Source: Amaricoccus sp003258405 (lineage in GTDB: Bacteria; Pseudomonadota; Alphaproteobacteria; Rhodobacterales; Rhodobacteraceae). Taken from it: DNA of 64,000 nt. The position numbers were made by a program, and so were the translations under genes. Location: contig NZ_CP171225.1 in assembly GCF_043226085.1 (NCBI RefSeq), positions 744,001 through 808,000 of the forward strand, in the 5' to 3' direction. Position 1 is the stretch's first letter. Each line of letters begins with the position of its first letter. Below, one piece after another: positions 43,578 through 52,460 of this stretch. The notes beneath the pieces are model-generated. The model did no database searches and was not told the DNA's origin. It worked only from the letters and a program-made list of their open reading frames with translations.

Positions 43578-43711
43578 GCGACGCGGTTCCGGTGGCTGCG
43601 GCTTGTATATGAACACTACCTAATCGTGCGCGCTCCCGCCCGCAAGTCCGGCCTTTGCAGAAGCGACGGCAGGTCTTAGAACGCTTATGCAGTGCCCTCT
43701 TGGGAAATCCC

Positions 43712-45070
43712 ATGACTGAACGCCGCCAAAGCCGCGGCATCCTCGCCTGGATGCTCTTCGACTGGGCCAACCAGCCCTTCCAGACTCTCATCGTCACCTT
43801 CGTCTTCGCGCCCTACTTCGTGACGGCAGTCATCGACGATCCGGCCGAAGGTCAGGCACTCTGGGGCACGGCGATCGCAGTCGCGGGCGGCGCGACGGCG
43901 CTTCTTGCTCCGATCCTCGGCGCCATCGCCGACCGGACGGGTTCGCTCAAACCCTGGATCGCAGTCTTTTCGATCCCGTATGTGATAGGCTGCGCAGGGT
44001 TATGGCTCGCGATTCCGGCCATGCCGGCTCCCTTTCCTGTCCTCATGCTCTTCGCGCTTGCCTTTGCCGCATCGGAACTCACCCTCATCCTCACCAATGC
44101 GCTGCTGCCCCAGCTTGGCGAGGGCCGGACACTTGGCCGCATCTCCGGCTCGGGCTGGGCGCTTGGCTATGTCGGTGGCCTGCTCTCCCTTGTCTTGGTG
44201 CTTGCCCTCATTGCACCCGAACCGGGCTCAGAGCGGACCTTGGCGGGTCTCGCCCCCATTTTCGGCCTCGATCCCGCCGCGGGGGAACCTGCGCGGGCGA
44301 CCGGGCCGTTGACGGCGCTCTGGTATGTCGTGTTTGCCTTGCCGCTATTTCTCTTCACCCCCGACCGCCCGCGCCGCGGCACGCTCGGCCCGGCCATCAG
44401 TGCAGGCTTGCGCGACCTCGGCAGCACTATCGCTCGAGCCCGCAGTCACCGCAACCTCTTCATCTACCTCCTCGCTTCCATGCTCTATCGCGATGGTCTT
44501 GCAGCACTTTTTGCTTTCGGTGGCATCTTTGCGGCGGGCGTTCTCGGCTGGGGCCTTTTCCAGCTTGCCACCTTCGGCATCCTGGCCGCAGGAGCCGGCG
44601 CGCTTGGCGCCTGGGTCGGCGGCAGGGCCGATAGCGCCTATGGTCCTCGGCCAGTTGTCACCACCGCGATATGGATGCTCGTCGCGGTCTGCATGACTGT
44701 TCTGGCGACCAGCCGGGAGAGTTTCGCCTTCCTCCCTCTTCCCGCAGGCTCATCGCTCCCCGATATCATCTTCCTGGCCGCCGGAGCGTTTCTGGGGGCT
44801 GCCTCGGGCGCGCTCCAGGCCGCATCCCGCACCCTCCTCATCGACATCGCGCGCGCGCGGATAGATAGCGCACAGGCGTTCGGTCTCTATGCTCTCTCGG
44901 GCCGTGTCACCGCCTTCATTGGCCCTACCCTCATCGCGACCATGACGGCGGTCACAGGATCGCAACACCTCGGGATAAGCCCTGTCATCCTCCTTTTCGT
45001 AAGTGGGCTCGTGCTGCTACAGTTCAGCGGAGGGGGCGAGCGACAGGAAACGAGGAAAAGGCACAGATGA
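43712..45070 (+). CDS. UMF1-type MFS transporter
   Basis: A 452-residue permease with about twelve helices. The start ILAWMLFDWANQPFQTLIVTF is the signature of the UMF1 (Vps22/Atg22-like) MFS family, with the loop GAIADRTGSLKPW between helices 2 and 3. The substrate is unknown in bacteria; yeast relatives export amino acids from the vacuole. The ATG at 43712 fits family N-termini. It overlaps mepA by 4 bp and leads a run of three genes. Confidence 0.9.
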   Translation: MTERRQSRGILAWMLFDWANQPFQTLIVTFVFAPYFVTAVIDDPAEGQALWGTAIAVAGGATALLAPILGAIADRTGSLKPWIAVFSIPYVIGCAGLWLAIPAMPAPFPVLMLFALAFAASELTLILTNALLPQLGEGRTLGRISGSGWALGYVGGLLSLVLVLALIAPEPGSERTLAGLAPIFGLDPAAGEPARATGPLTALWYVVFALPLFLFTPDRPRRGTLGPAISAGLRDLGSTIARARSHRNLFIYLLASMLYRDGLAALFAFGGIFAAGVLGWGLFQLATFGILAAGAGALGAWVGGRADSAYGPRPVVTTAIWMLVAVCMTVLATSRESFAFLPLPAGSSLPDIIFLAAGAFLGAASGALQAASRTLLIDIARARIDSAQAFGLYALSGRVTAFIGPTLIATMTAVTGSQHLGISPVILLFVSGLVLLQFSGGGERQETRKRHR

Positions 45071-45936
45071 TCCGACACTGGTGTGCCGCAATCACCGCCC
45101 TGATCGCATCTGTAATACTTGCGATCTCCCCATCCGCCGCGGACGCTCAGGATGCGAAGGCCCTCTTTTCCCGCAAGAGCACCCCCTCACCGCACGATCC
45201 CTATTCCATCGGTCGCCATGCTCAAGGCTGCCTTGCTGGCGCGGTAGCGCTGCCCGAAAGCGGCCCGACCTGGCAGGCGATGCGCCTTTCGCGCAATCAC
45301 TACTGGGGCAACCCGGAGATGATCCGCTTCGTGGAGGAACTCAGCCGTGCCGCGACAAAGGTCGGCTGGAACGGGCTCTATGTCGGCGATCTCAGCCAGC
45401 CCCGCGGCGGCCCGGTGCAAGGCCACGCATCTCACCAGATCGGCCTCGATGCGGACATCTGGCTCCTGCCACCGGGACGTCTCAATCTTACCCCGGCTGA
45501 GCGCGACAGCATCTCCTCGCTGAATGTTCGCTCATCCGACCAGCGCTCGGTCAACGGCAACTGGACCCGCGCTCATGCCCGCTTGCTCGAAGCCGCGGCG
45601 CGCGATCCGCGGGTCAACCGCATCTTCATCACGCCCCCTGTCAAGCTCAAGATGTGCGCCGATGCCCCGGCCGGAGACCGCGCTTGGCTCGGCAAGATCC
45701 GCCCCTGGTGGGGCCACAACACCCATTTCCATGTTCGGCTCAACTGCCCCAAGGGCGCTAAGGGCTGCGTCAATCCCGATCCGGTTCCGCCCGGCGACGG
45801 CTGCGCCGACGCCGTCTGGTGGGTGACCGACGCGCTTGGGCCGCCAGATCCCAAGGCGCCAAAGCCGAAACCCAAACCACCGCTTCGGCTTTCTGATCTC
45901 CCGCCGCAATGTGCCCAAGTGCTGAGCGACGAATGA
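45067..45936 (+). CDS. mepA: penicillin-insensitive murein endopeptidase
   Basis: A 289-residue periplasmic LAS-type zinc peptidase (family M74) that cleaves the D-Ala-mDAP cross-link. A signal peptide ends at ADAQ. The zinc and catalytic motifs are GHASHQIGLDADIW and HFHVRLNCP, and several Cys pairs stabilise it. It has a Pro/Lys-rich C-terminal tail (PKAPKPKPKPP) that may contact the cell wall. ATGA overlaps couple it to both neighbours. Confidence 0.95.
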   Translation: MIRHWCAAITALIASVILAISPSAADAQDAKALFSRKSTPSPHDPYSIGRHAQGCLAGAVALPESGPTWQAMRLSRNHYWGNPEMIRFVEELSRAATKVGWNGLYVGDLSQPRGGPVQGHASHQIGLDADIWLLPPGRLNLTPAERDSISSLNVRSSDQRSVNGNWTRAHARLLEAAARDPRVNRIFITPPVKLKMCADAPAGDRAWLGKIRPWWGHNTHFHVRLNCPKGAKGCVNPDPVPPGDGCADAVWWVTDALGPPDPKAPKPKPKPPLRLSDLPPQCAQVLSDE

Positions 45937-46817
45937 AGACCCGTAGCCTTCTCCTCCTACTCCTCCTATTTCTGCCTGCCACCTCCACCGTGGATGGAGG
46001 GCAGTCCCTCGTGTTTGAGGCAGAAGTAACTTGGCGTGCGCCGCTCGAACGCTTCGGTGGCTTCTCGGGCCTCGCCATACTCGACGGCGGCCGGAGCCTC
46101 GTCACGATTTCCGATCGCGGCTCATGGGCCCGCGCCCGGCTCGAGCGCCGTGACGGCAGGCTTGAGGGGGTCGAGCTCATGGCTATGGGCCAGCTCCATG
46201 CCATCTCCGGCAAGCACCTCGGAGAGCACGAGACAGATGCCGAGGACCTCACCATTGCCCCGAATGGCACGGCCTACATCTCCTTCGAGGGCTTCCACCG
46301 CATCCGCCGCTATCCGGATCTCGACGGCCCGGCCCTTAATCTAGACGGCCATCCTGAGTTCCGCCATCTTCAGAACAACTCCGGCCTCGAGGCCATAACC
46401 TTCGATGCCGACGGTACGCTCTACGCCATCCCCGAGCGCTCTGGGCGCCTCGAGCGCCCCTTCCCCGTATATCGCCTCAAGAACGGCCGCTGGGACAAAA
46501 CGCTCTCGATCCGCCGCGATGGCCGCTACCTTGTTACATCTGCGGATTTTGGACCCGATGGACGACTCTACGTGCTCGAGCGCGATTTCCGCTGGTTGGG
46601 GGGCTTTACCACCCGCGTCCGCAGCTTCCATCTCGGTCCGAACGGCTTCGATGATGAGCGCACATTGCTTGAAACCCGGTTCGGTGAGCTCGACAACATG
46701 GAGGGCATCTCGGTCTGGCAGGACGAAGCGGGCCGCGTGCGTGTCACGATGATTTCTGACGACAACTTCAATATGATCCAGCGCACCATGATCGCCGAGT
46801 ATATTCTCGACGAGTGA
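45933..46817 (+). CDS. secreted phytase-esterase-like beta-propeller protein
   Basis: A 294-residue exported protein with an N-terminal hydrophobic signal (LLLLLLFLPATS). The mature part belongs to the 'esterase-like activity of phytase' domain family: FGGFSGLAILDGGRSLVTISDRG, DAEDLTIAPNGTAYISFEG and NSGLEAITFDADGTLYAIPE mark propeller blades. Substrates have not been settled; phosphoesters or esters are possible. It overlaps mepA by 4 bp and may be co-exported with it. Confidence 0.87.
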   Translation: MKTRSLLLLLLLFLPATSTVDGGQSLVFEAEVTWRAPLERFGGFSGLAILDGGRSLVTISDRGSWARARLERRDGRLEGVELMAMGQLHAISGKHLGEHETDAEDLTIAPNGTAYISFEGFHRIRRYPDLDGPALNLDGHPEFRHLQNNSGLEAITFDADGTLYAIPERSGRLERPFPVYRLKNGRWDKTLSIRRDGRYLVTSADFGPDGRLYVLERDFRWLGGFTTRVRSFHLGPNGFDDERTLLETRFGELDNMEGISVWQDEAGRVRVTMISDDNFNMIQRTMIAEYILDE

Positions 46818-46928
46818 TTGCCTCCTCCCAGGCAGGCGCCCATATTGGACCTGTCGGACGCTGGGTCTGCTGTGCATTGCCTGCGTCCCTAACAATCGGG
46901 CAACAAGAACAACCACAGGATCAGACTC

Positions 46929-47801
46929 ATGCCTCTTCTGAGTGAAGAAGGCCGACGCGCCGTCGGCGAAGTTGCCACACGCCACGGCGTCAGCCAAGAT
47001 GCCGTCACCGAGCTTCTGCGTGCACTCGCCGCGGGCTACGGCACCCAGGCACAGTTCAATCATCCTGATCTCGGCGGCATGGGGCAATGGTCCCAGGGCG
47101 GAATGACGATGGTCGGCGACATGTTCAACAATTCGCTCAAGGCCCGCGTTGATGCCCTTTGTACCGAGCTTTCGGGCCTTCTCCGCAATGAGCGCCTCTT
47201 CGTGGCCCGCCCGGCCGCTTCCCAGTTCCAAATTCAGGGTAGTGGCGGCGGCACCCCCGGCGTCAGCCTCTTCGTGTCAGGCGGCAGAACATGGTGGCCC
47301 GATACTCTTGGTAGCCCGAGTTCGAGCGGCGCCCAGAACAACCTCCGCTATGCCTTCTTCCCAGCCGTGCACCGTCTTGCCATCGACATTGCGGGCAAGG
47401 TCACGATCTATGACACCGGCGAGCACATGATCTCGGGCGTATCCCAGCAGCAGAGTGGCGACCAGAGCCTTACCCTTACAAGCCAGCTCGGCCTCGTGAG
47501 TCTCTCTGACCTTCCAATCGTTGCTCCGGCAACCACTGCACCTGCGGCACAGCCACCCAGCCCGGAAAAGCCCCCCGAATCATCCCTCGCCGAACCTGCG
47601 GCAACACTTCAGGCTAACCCGTCTCCGGCGGTTCACTCTCCTGAGCCCACGCGCGCCGGTCAGGGATCTGCACCTGCACCAGCCAAACAGGAGGCCGACA
47701 TCTTCGCGATGCTCGAACGTCTTGCTGCGCTTCATGAAAAGGGCATCCTGACCCAGGCGGAATTTGAGGCCAAGAAAGCGGAATTGCTAGCCCGCATTTG
47801 A
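46929..47801 (+). CDS. SHOCT-domain protein of unknown function
   Basis: A 290-residue cytoplasmic protein. The N-terminal 200 residues are mixed and not recognised beyond a helix-turn-helix-like start (VATRHGVSQDAVTELLRAL). A Pro/Ala linker (about 198-255) leads to a C-terminal SHOCT motif, MLERLAALHEKGILTQAEFEAKKAELLARI, here as residues about 261-290. SHOCT segments are short oligomerisation helices at protein termini. No partner is obvious. It follows the phytase-like gene by 111 bp and stands alone. Confidence 0.8.
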   Translation: MPLLSEEGRRAVGEVATRHGVSQDAVTELLRALAAGYGTQAQFNHPDLGGMGQWSQGGMTMVGDMFNNSLKARVDALCTELSGLLRNERLFVARPAASQFQIQGSGGGTPGVSLFVSGGRTWWPDTLGSPSSSGAQNNLRYAFFPAVHRLAIDIAGKVTIYDTGEHMISGVSQQQSGDQSLTLTSQLGLVSLSDLPIVAPATTAPAAQPPSPEKPPESSLAEPAATLQANPSPAVHSPEPTRAGQGSAPAPAKQEADIFAMLERLAALHEKGILTQAEFEAKKAELLARI

Positions 47802-47876
47802 TCAGCGCATCAAGGACGCACCGTCACGAAAGGATCGCAGTGCAATTGTATCTTGTCGCATGAGGATCAAAGGTTA

Positions 47877-47908
47877 ATATTGATTCATTAAATGCAATGT
47901 ATCAATAT
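47877..47908. promoter_or_regulatory. 8-bp inverted repeat before the di-haem peroxidase
   Basis: ATATTGAT (47877-47884) and ATCAATAT (47901-47908) form a perfect inverted repeat with a 16-bp spacer. The site overlaps the first possible start codons, so it would fit a repressor operator or an mRNA hairpin at the ribosome site. The half-site TTGAT is FNR-like, but the spacing is not that of an FNR box. Confidence 0.5.
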
Positions 47909-47924
47909 GAAAGCCAGTCAAACC

Positions 47925-48968
47925 ATGCAAGCCAGAATTCTCAAGCTAGCAGCCATCCTCGGCGCAACCGCCTCCGCAGCCTTTCCCGCCGCCGCCCAGC
48001 AATTGCGCGAAGATGCCCTGAGCTACTTCGAGCCGATCCCGCAGGGCCCTGTCACCGTCGATGGCGCTCTTCCGAGCAGTGAACAGATCGAGCTCGGCAA
48101 GATGCTCTTCTTCGAGCCGCGCCTCTCCGAGGGCCACAACATCTCCTGCAACACCTGCCACAATCTTGGCACCGGGGGCGCTGATCTCGCCACAGTCTCG
48201 ATCGGTCACCGCTGGCAGAAGGGCGGTCGCAACTCGCCGACCGTCTTCAATGCCGTCTTCAACACCGCACAGTTCTGGGACGGTCGCGCCGCAGACCTTG
48301 CAGATCAGGCCGGTGGCCCGATGGTGAACCCCGTCGAGATGGGCTCCACCCAAGAACATGTCATGGAAATGCTGACGGGGATTCCTGGCTATGCCTCCTA
48401 TTTTGCCGCAGCTTTCCCCACTGATGGCAACCCGCTCACCTTCGAGAATGCCCGCGAGGCGATTGCTGCCTTTGAGACGACTCTTGTCACGCCCAATGCC
48501 CCCTTCGACCTCTTCCTGCGTGGTGATGACACTGCGCTCAGCGAGACCCAAAAGGCAGGGCTCCAGCTCTTCATGGATTCTGGCTGCACCGCTTGCCACA
48601 ACGGCATCAACCTAGGCGGCGACAGCTACCAGCCCTTCGGCGTCGTCGAAAAACCCGAGTGGTCCGTGCTGCCCCCGGACGACCGCGGCCGCTACGAGGT
48701 CACGCGGTCCGAGTCTGATGCCTATGTCTTCAAGGTCCCGACCCTACGCAACATCGAGCTGACCCTGCCCTACTTTCACTCGGGTGCGGTCTGGAACCTC
48801 GCCGATGCGGTCGAAATCATGGGTGTCTCGCAGCTTGGTGAAGCTCTCTCGAGCGAAGATGCCGCGAAAATCACCGCCTTCCTCACCTCGCTCACTGGAG
48901 ACGAGCCGGTAGTCACCTACCCCGCACTCCCCCCGAGCACGGCCGACACGCCACGTCCGCAGCAATAA
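47925..48968 (+). CDS. di-haem cytochrome c peroxidase (CCP/MauG family)
   Basis: A 347-residue periplasmic enzyme. The signal peptide (MQARILKLAAILGATASA) is cleaved after AAAQ. Two haem-c sites are seen, CNTCH and CTACH. Segments LGKMLFFEPRLSEGHNISCNTCH and TPNAPFDLFLRGDD are typical of bacterial peroxidases, which reduce H2O2 with electrons from small cytochromes or azurins. The ATG at 47925 is preferred because the protein then starts with a normal signal; ATG 47907 and 47892 are in the same frame. A perfect inverted repeat lies just upstream and a strong terminator downstream. Confidence 0.92.
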   Translation: MQARILKLAAILGATASAAFPAAAQQLREDALSYFEPIPQGPVTVDGALPSSEQIELGKMLFFEPRLSEGHNISCNTCHNLGTGGADLATVSIGHRWQKGGRNSPTVFNAVFNTAQFWDGRAADLADQAGGPMVNPVEMGSTQEHVMEMLTGIPGYASYFAAAFPTDGNPLTFENAREAIAAFETTLVTPNAPFDLFLRGDDTALSETQKAGLQLFMDSGCTACHNGINLGGDSYQPFGVVEKPEWSVLPPDDRGRYEVTRSESDAYVFKVPTLRNIELTLPYFHSGAVWNLADAVEIMGVSQLGEALSSEDAAKITAFLTSLTGDEPVVTYPALPPSTADTPRPQQ

Positions 48969-49023
48969 GGGCCGCCCACCAACCACCTTCAGATCGAAAA
49001 ACGCTCCGAGCCGACGTAACTCT

Positions 49024-49049
49024 GGACCGCTCCATCTGTGGAGCGGTCC
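49024..49049 (+). terminator. stem-loop after the di-haem peroxidase
   Basis: GGACCGCTCCA pairs with TGGAGCGGTCC (11 bp) around TCTG. It lies 56 bp after the peroxidase stop. The stem is very stable; no long T-run follows. Confidence 0.7.
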
Positions 49050-49078
49050 TGATCTAGGGGCCAATCTCCCCCGAGAAC

Positions 49079-49108
49079 GAAAAAAGCCTGCCGCTATGGA
49101 CAGGCTTC
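49079..49108 (-). terminator. intrinsic terminator of rpmG
   Basis: On the minus strand AAGCCTG and CAGGCTT (49108-49102 and 49091-49085) form a stem followed directly by a T-run (complement of the A-run at 49079-49086). This is a canonical Rho-independent terminator 50 bp past the rpmG stop. Confidence 0.85.
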
Positions 49109-49157
49109 TTCGGCTTTCTGCCCGCCGGATTGGGCTGAGGCGTCCGGAGGGCCTAGA

Positions 49158-49325
49158 TCACTTGATCTTGCCTTCCTTGTATTCAACGTGCTTGCGCGCA
49201 ACCGGATCATATTTCTTTACAACCATCTTTTCGGTCATTGTGCGCGAATTCTTCTTCGTCACGTAGAAATGTCCGGTGTCTGCGGTCGAGTTCAACCGGA
49301 TCTTAATCGTCGTCGGTTTCGCCAT
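49158..49325 (-). CDS. rpmG: 50S ribosomal protein L33
   Basis: A 55-residue basic protein. It reads MAKPTTIKIRLNSTADTGHF, then YVTKKNSRTMTEKMVVKKYD and PVARKHVEYKEGKIK, which is the usual proteobacterial L33 without the Cys zinc ribbon (a Cys-minus form). It is found by direct translation and is too short for most ORF lists. It is monocistronic, with a terminator downstream, and runs toward the peroxidase gene. Confidence 0.96.
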   Translation of the reverse strand: MAKPTTIKIRLNSTADTGHFYVTKKNSRTMTEKMVVKKYDPVARKHVEYKEGKIK

Positions 49326-49430
49326 CTCTCATCCTTCCCCGCGGGTCCCCGCGTAAAACCGCCCGGGCCGCGGAGAGCGCGGCCAGAATTCCAGAGCGTC
49401 CTTCTACCTATCCGCATGGCTCTGTCAAGA

Positions 49431-50117
49431 TCAGAGCAAGCGGAAATGCGAGCCATCCTCGGCATGATCGAAGAACGGCACCGGTCGAGCCTCTCCCGGA
49501 GCGGCGAGCCGCGCTTCCATTTCCGAGAGGACAACCTCGGTTATGAAGGGCAAGGGCATCTGCCGCGCCGCGGCGATGTCGAGCCACTGCAGATGCCGCA
49601 GCTCGCCGTCGTTCTCGAGCGTATGGGCATCATCCGCCCACTCCCCGCCCGTCTCGTAGAGAAAGAAGCGTGCATCGAACCGCCGCGGACGGCCCGGGGG
49701 GGTGATCGCCCGGAAAACAAGTCGAAGCGCGGAGACATCTGGCACGACGCCGCGAGCGTAAAACCCCGCCCACCCGGGGGGAACCGGCCGCGCAGCGGCG
49801 CCGGCATCGGCCCGGCCGAGCATGATTCCGGTCTCCTCCCAGAGCTCGCGCACTGCCGTGTAGGGAAGCGCGCGCGCCACCTCAGGATTGCTGCGCACCA
49901 AGAGCCGTGCACGTGTTTCGGCATCCTCCGGGGCCTCTTGAGCCAGCGCCGTGTCTTCCGCGTCAAGCGCTCCACCTGGAAAGACGAACTTGTCGGGCAT
50001 GAAGACGGCCTTCGCACCCCTCTGACCCATCAGGACCTGCGGAACCCCGCTGCGCTCACGTACGAGTATGATGGTTGCGGCATCTCGGATCCGCGCCGCC
50101 GCATCCGGCTCGGCCAC
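49431..50117 (-). CDS. NUDIX hydrolase
   Basis: A 228-residue hydrolase of nucleoside-diphosphate-linked compounds. The Nudix helix is split by an insertion as in the NUDT19/CoA-pyrophosphatase-like subgroup: FVFPGGALDAED, then about 40 residues, then AVRELWEETGIML. The REXXEE core is RELWEE. The substrate cannot be given. The start is a GTG at 50117, 4 bp after the DUF983 gene, so the two form an operon. Confidence 0.88.
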   Translation of the reverse strand: MAEPDAAARIRDAATIILVRERSGVPQVLMGQRGAKAVFMPDKFVFPGGALDAEDTALAQEAPEDAETRARLLVRSNPEVARALPYTAVRELWEETGIMLGRADAGAAARPVPPGWAGFYARGVVPDVSALRLVFRAITPPGRPRRFDARFFLYETGGEWADDAHTLENDGELRHLQWLDIAAARQMPLPFITEVVLSEMEARLAAPGEARPVPFFDHAEDGSHFRLL

Positions 50118-50121
50118 CTGT

Positions 50122-50544
50122 TCAGGCTCCCGTCATCGCATCCGAAGGCGAGACGCCAAAGCCGTGCATCCGCTTGGCCCATTGCAGCCCGACGAAAGCG
50201 CCCTTGATGCGGGGCAGCATCCAGAGAGAGAGCAGCACGAAGACCACCGAAAACCCAAGAGCCATCACCCAGCCCTGGGGCCGGAAAACCTCGAAGACGA
50301 TGAGCATGAGCGGCGCCATGATATGGCCCGAGAGCAGGATCGTTGCCCAGGCCGGCCCGTCATCCGCGCGATGGTGGTAAAGCTCGGTGCCACATGCCGG
50401 GCAGGCATGAGCCACATCCAGATACCCCTCCATCATATGCCCCTCGCCGCAGGCCGGGCAGCGCCGCCGCCAGCCCCGCAAGATCGACTGTTTGGTGTCG
50501 CGTGGCGTCTCCATGCCAGTCCCGTTCTCTTTCGTCTCGATCAT
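50122..50544 (-). CDS. DUF983 family membrane protein
   Basis: About 140 residues with two membrane helices near the C-terminal half and an N-terminal zinc-ribbon-like pair CPACGEGHM and CPACGTELYHHRADDGPAW, the DUF983 signature. Function is unknown, although genes of this family often lie near cytochrome oxidase genes. Three in-frame ATG codons (50556, 50544, 50514) are possible starts; none has a strong ribosome site. It is the first gene of a two-gene leftward operon with the NUDIX hydrolase. Confidence 0.82.
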   Translation of the reverse strand: MIETKENGTGMETPRDTKQSILRGWRRRCPACGEGHMMEGYLDVAHACPACGTELYHHRADDGPAWATILLSGHIMAPLMLIVFEVFRPQGWVMALGFSVVFVLLSLWMLPRIKGAFVGLQWAKRMHGFGVSPSDAMTGA

Positions 50545-50694
50545 GGGCGGGAACATAGCCGATGCCGGCCCGCGCAGCCAGCCCCACCGCCTCGCGCTCC
50601 CGTGATAACTTTTTTGCGCCGGAAATCCGCATCCCGCCCGTTTGACCTCACATCAGAACGGCACACACCAGCCGGAAAAGTCCAGGAGAGCAAG

Positions 50695-51360
50695 ATGACC
50701 ACCAAGTCCCGCCTCACCGCCGCCGCCATCCTGCTGGGAACGCTCGGCGCAACCGGCCTTGCGGTCGCGGATACCGGCTTCAGCCACGGCGGCCCCGGCA
50801 TGGCGCGCGAGATCGACTTCACCATGATCGACACCAATGGCGATGGTCTCCTCAGCCGCGACGAACTGGTTACCCGTGCCACCGAACGCTTTGCAGACGC
50901 TGACACCAGCGCCGACGGCAATCTGGACCGCGCAGAGATCGCGGCGCAGATGCCCGAGCCCCGCAATGGCTTCGGCAACATCTTCGGTGTCGATCGCGCA
51001 CAGCAGCGCGCCGACCGGATTCTTGCCATGGTCGGCGCGACCGAAGCAGGCCAGGCCCCCATCGCGGCGTTTGCCGATCAGAGGGTAAACATGCTTCTGA
51101 GCTTCGCCGACGAGGACCGCGACGCCGCGATCTCGGAGGCCGAAGCAGCTGCGCTGCCCACCGGGCTGATGAGTAGCCATGGACGCCACAGCAGTTCGGA
51201 CGGGGGTAAGGGCCAGATGCAGCGGGGTCGAATGACGGATGACGAGCGCGGCATGCGCGGCGGCGACGGCCCGCGCGGCCAGATGCGCAGTGCCATGCAG
51301 AATGAAGACGGCGCCTGCCAGATGCGCGGCGGCGGCAATGGCCAGCAGGGCTGGAACTGA
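50695..51360 (+). CDS. exported EF-hand protein
   Basis: A 221-residue periplasmic protein. A signal peptide (LTAAAILLGTLGATGLAVA) precedes two good EF-hand loops, DTNGDGLLSRDEL and DTSADGNLDRAEI, and a third weaker one, DEDRDAAISEAEA. The C-terminal 60 residues are rich in Met, Gly, Arg and Gln. It probably binds Ca2+ or another metal. CAGGAGAG lies before the ATG at 50695; longer ORFs upstream are antisense to DUF983. It sits just ahead of an ECF sigma operon and is separated from it by a strong terminator. Confidence 0.88.
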   Translation: MTTKSRLTAAAILLGTLGATGLAVADTGFSHGGPGMAREIDFTMIDTNGDGLLSRDELVTRATERFADADTSADGNLDRAEIAAQMPEPRNGFGNIFGVDRAQQRADRILAMVGATEAGQAPIAAFADQRVNMLLSFADEDRDAAISEAEAAALPTGLMSSHGRHSSSDGGKGQMQRGRMTDDERGMRGGDGPRGQMRSAMQNEDGACQMRGGGNGQQGWN

Positions 51361-51372
51361 CCGAAGCAGCGG

Positions 51373-51396
51373 ATGCGCCCCCGCCTGGGGGCGCAT
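51373..51396 (+). terminator. stem-loop between EF-hand gene and sigma operon
   Basis: ATGCGCCCCC pairs with GGGGGCGCAT (10 bp) around GCCT, and CGCTTTTC follows closely. It is a near-canonical terminator 13 bp after the EF-hand stop. Confidence 0.8.
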
Positions 51397-51447
51397 ACCC
51401 CGCTTTTCAGGGTGACTGAGGCATCCGTTTGAGCCAAGACGAGTCGC

Positions 51448-52041
51448 ATGAGACCTCTTCCCTCCAGCAGGTCCACCGGACCGGCCGACACGGACCTGCT
51501 CGCGGCCTACGCTGCGGGCGACCAGTCGGCCGCGCGAGAGCTCACCCGGCGCTTCACTCCGCGGATTTTTGCTGTCGCGCAGCGCATGCTGCACGATCCG
51601 GCGGAGGCGGAGGATGTGACGCAAGAAGCCATGCTCCGGCTCTGGCGCATTGCCCCCAACTGGCAGAAGAACGGCGCCAAGGTCTCGACCTGGCTCTACC
51701 GGATCACGAGCAATCTCTGCGTCGACCGATTGCGCAAGCGGCGCGAGCATACCACGGATGCAATACCCGAGATGGCGGACGATACGCAGGGCGTGGTCAC
51801 TCGCCTCGAGGAGAGCGATCGTGCTGCCGCCCTTTCCGCGGCCCTCGCGGCCCTGCCGGAACGTCAACGCCTTGCTATCGTGCTCCGGCACATGGAAGAG
51901 CGCAGCAACCCGGAGATCGCCGAGATCATGGAGACGAGCATCGAAGCGGTCGAGAGCCTGCTCACCCGCGCCCGCCGCGCGCTCGCGGCGGAACTCACCC
52001 CTAGGCGCTCCGAACTCGGACTTGCCGGAGAGCCACAATGA
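51448..52041 (+). CDS. ECF-type RNA polymerase sigma factor
   Basis: A 197-residue sigma70-family factor. Region 2 has the -10-binding segment DPAEAEDVTQEAMLRLWRIAP and WLYRITSNLCVDRLRKRR; region 4 has LPERQRLAIVLRHMEERSNPEIAEIMETSIEAVESLLTRARRAL, seen here as residues about 138-181. Similar factors answer envelope or metal stress. The stop overlaps the next gene (ATGA), which encodes a membrane protein that could act as anti-sigma, followed by a periplasmic sensor-like protein. Autoregulation is likely but no -35/-10 pair was confirmed. Confidence 0.92.
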   Translation: MRPLPSSRSTGPADTDLLAAYAAGDQSAARELTRRFTPRIFAVAQRMLHDPAEAEDVTQEAMLRLWRIAPNWQKNGAKVSTWLYRITSNLCVDRLRKRREHTTDAIPEMADDTQGVVTRLEESDRAAALSAALAALPERQRLAIVLRHMEERSNPEIAEIMETSIEAVESLLTRARRALAAELTPRRSELGLAGEPQ

Positions 52042-52457
52042 CGGGAAGGATGGATGGATCGATGACGACTGACAGGGATCATGCCGACGCCGCCTCGCTC
52101 GAGGCCTTCTTCGCAGCTGCGCGCAAGGAAACTGTCGCGCCCCGTCTCGAACTGATGAACGCGATCCTAGCCGATGCCGCCGGCCTCGACGCCGAACGCG
52201 CGGCAGCAGCGCCAAGAGTATCCCGCGCCGCACCGAAGCCACAAGCTCTCGGCGCACGTCTCGCCGGGCTCTTCGCGGGTCTCGGCGGGTGGCGCGTGGC
52301 GGCGGCGCTCATCGTCTGCACCGCGATCGGCTTCAGCGCCGGGCTCAGCGGCAGCGTAAGCCTCTCAAACAATTTCGGCATTTACGACACGGCCAGCTAC
52401 GATGACACCGCGACGGGCGTGACCGCGCTCTATGATTTGGCGCTTGCGGAGGGATAG
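52038..52457 (+). CDS. single-pass membrane protein, candidate anti-sigma factor
   Basis: A 139-residue protein with a soluble N-terminal half of about 75 residues (helical, SLEAFFAAARKETVAPRLELM), one membrane helix (VAAALIVCTAIGFSAGLSG) and a short periplasmic tail. It resembles small proteins encoded directly after ECF sigma genes. No zinc anti-sigma motif (HxxxCxxC) is present. Position and topology suggest an anti-sigma role; sequence alone does not prove it. GGAGAGCC precedes the ATG. Confidence 0.7.
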   Translation: MTGRMDGSMTTDRDHADAASLEAFFAAARKETVAPRLELMNAILADAAGLDAERAAAAPRVSRAAPKPQALGARLAGLFAGLGGWRVAAALIVCTAIGFSAGLSGSVSLSNNFGIYDTASYDDTATGVTALYDLALAEG

Positions 52458-52460
52458 ACC

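Noticed and set aside
47877..47908. FNR box before the di-haem peroxidase
   Set aside because: The half-sites are 16 bp apart, not the TTGA-N6-TCAA spacing.
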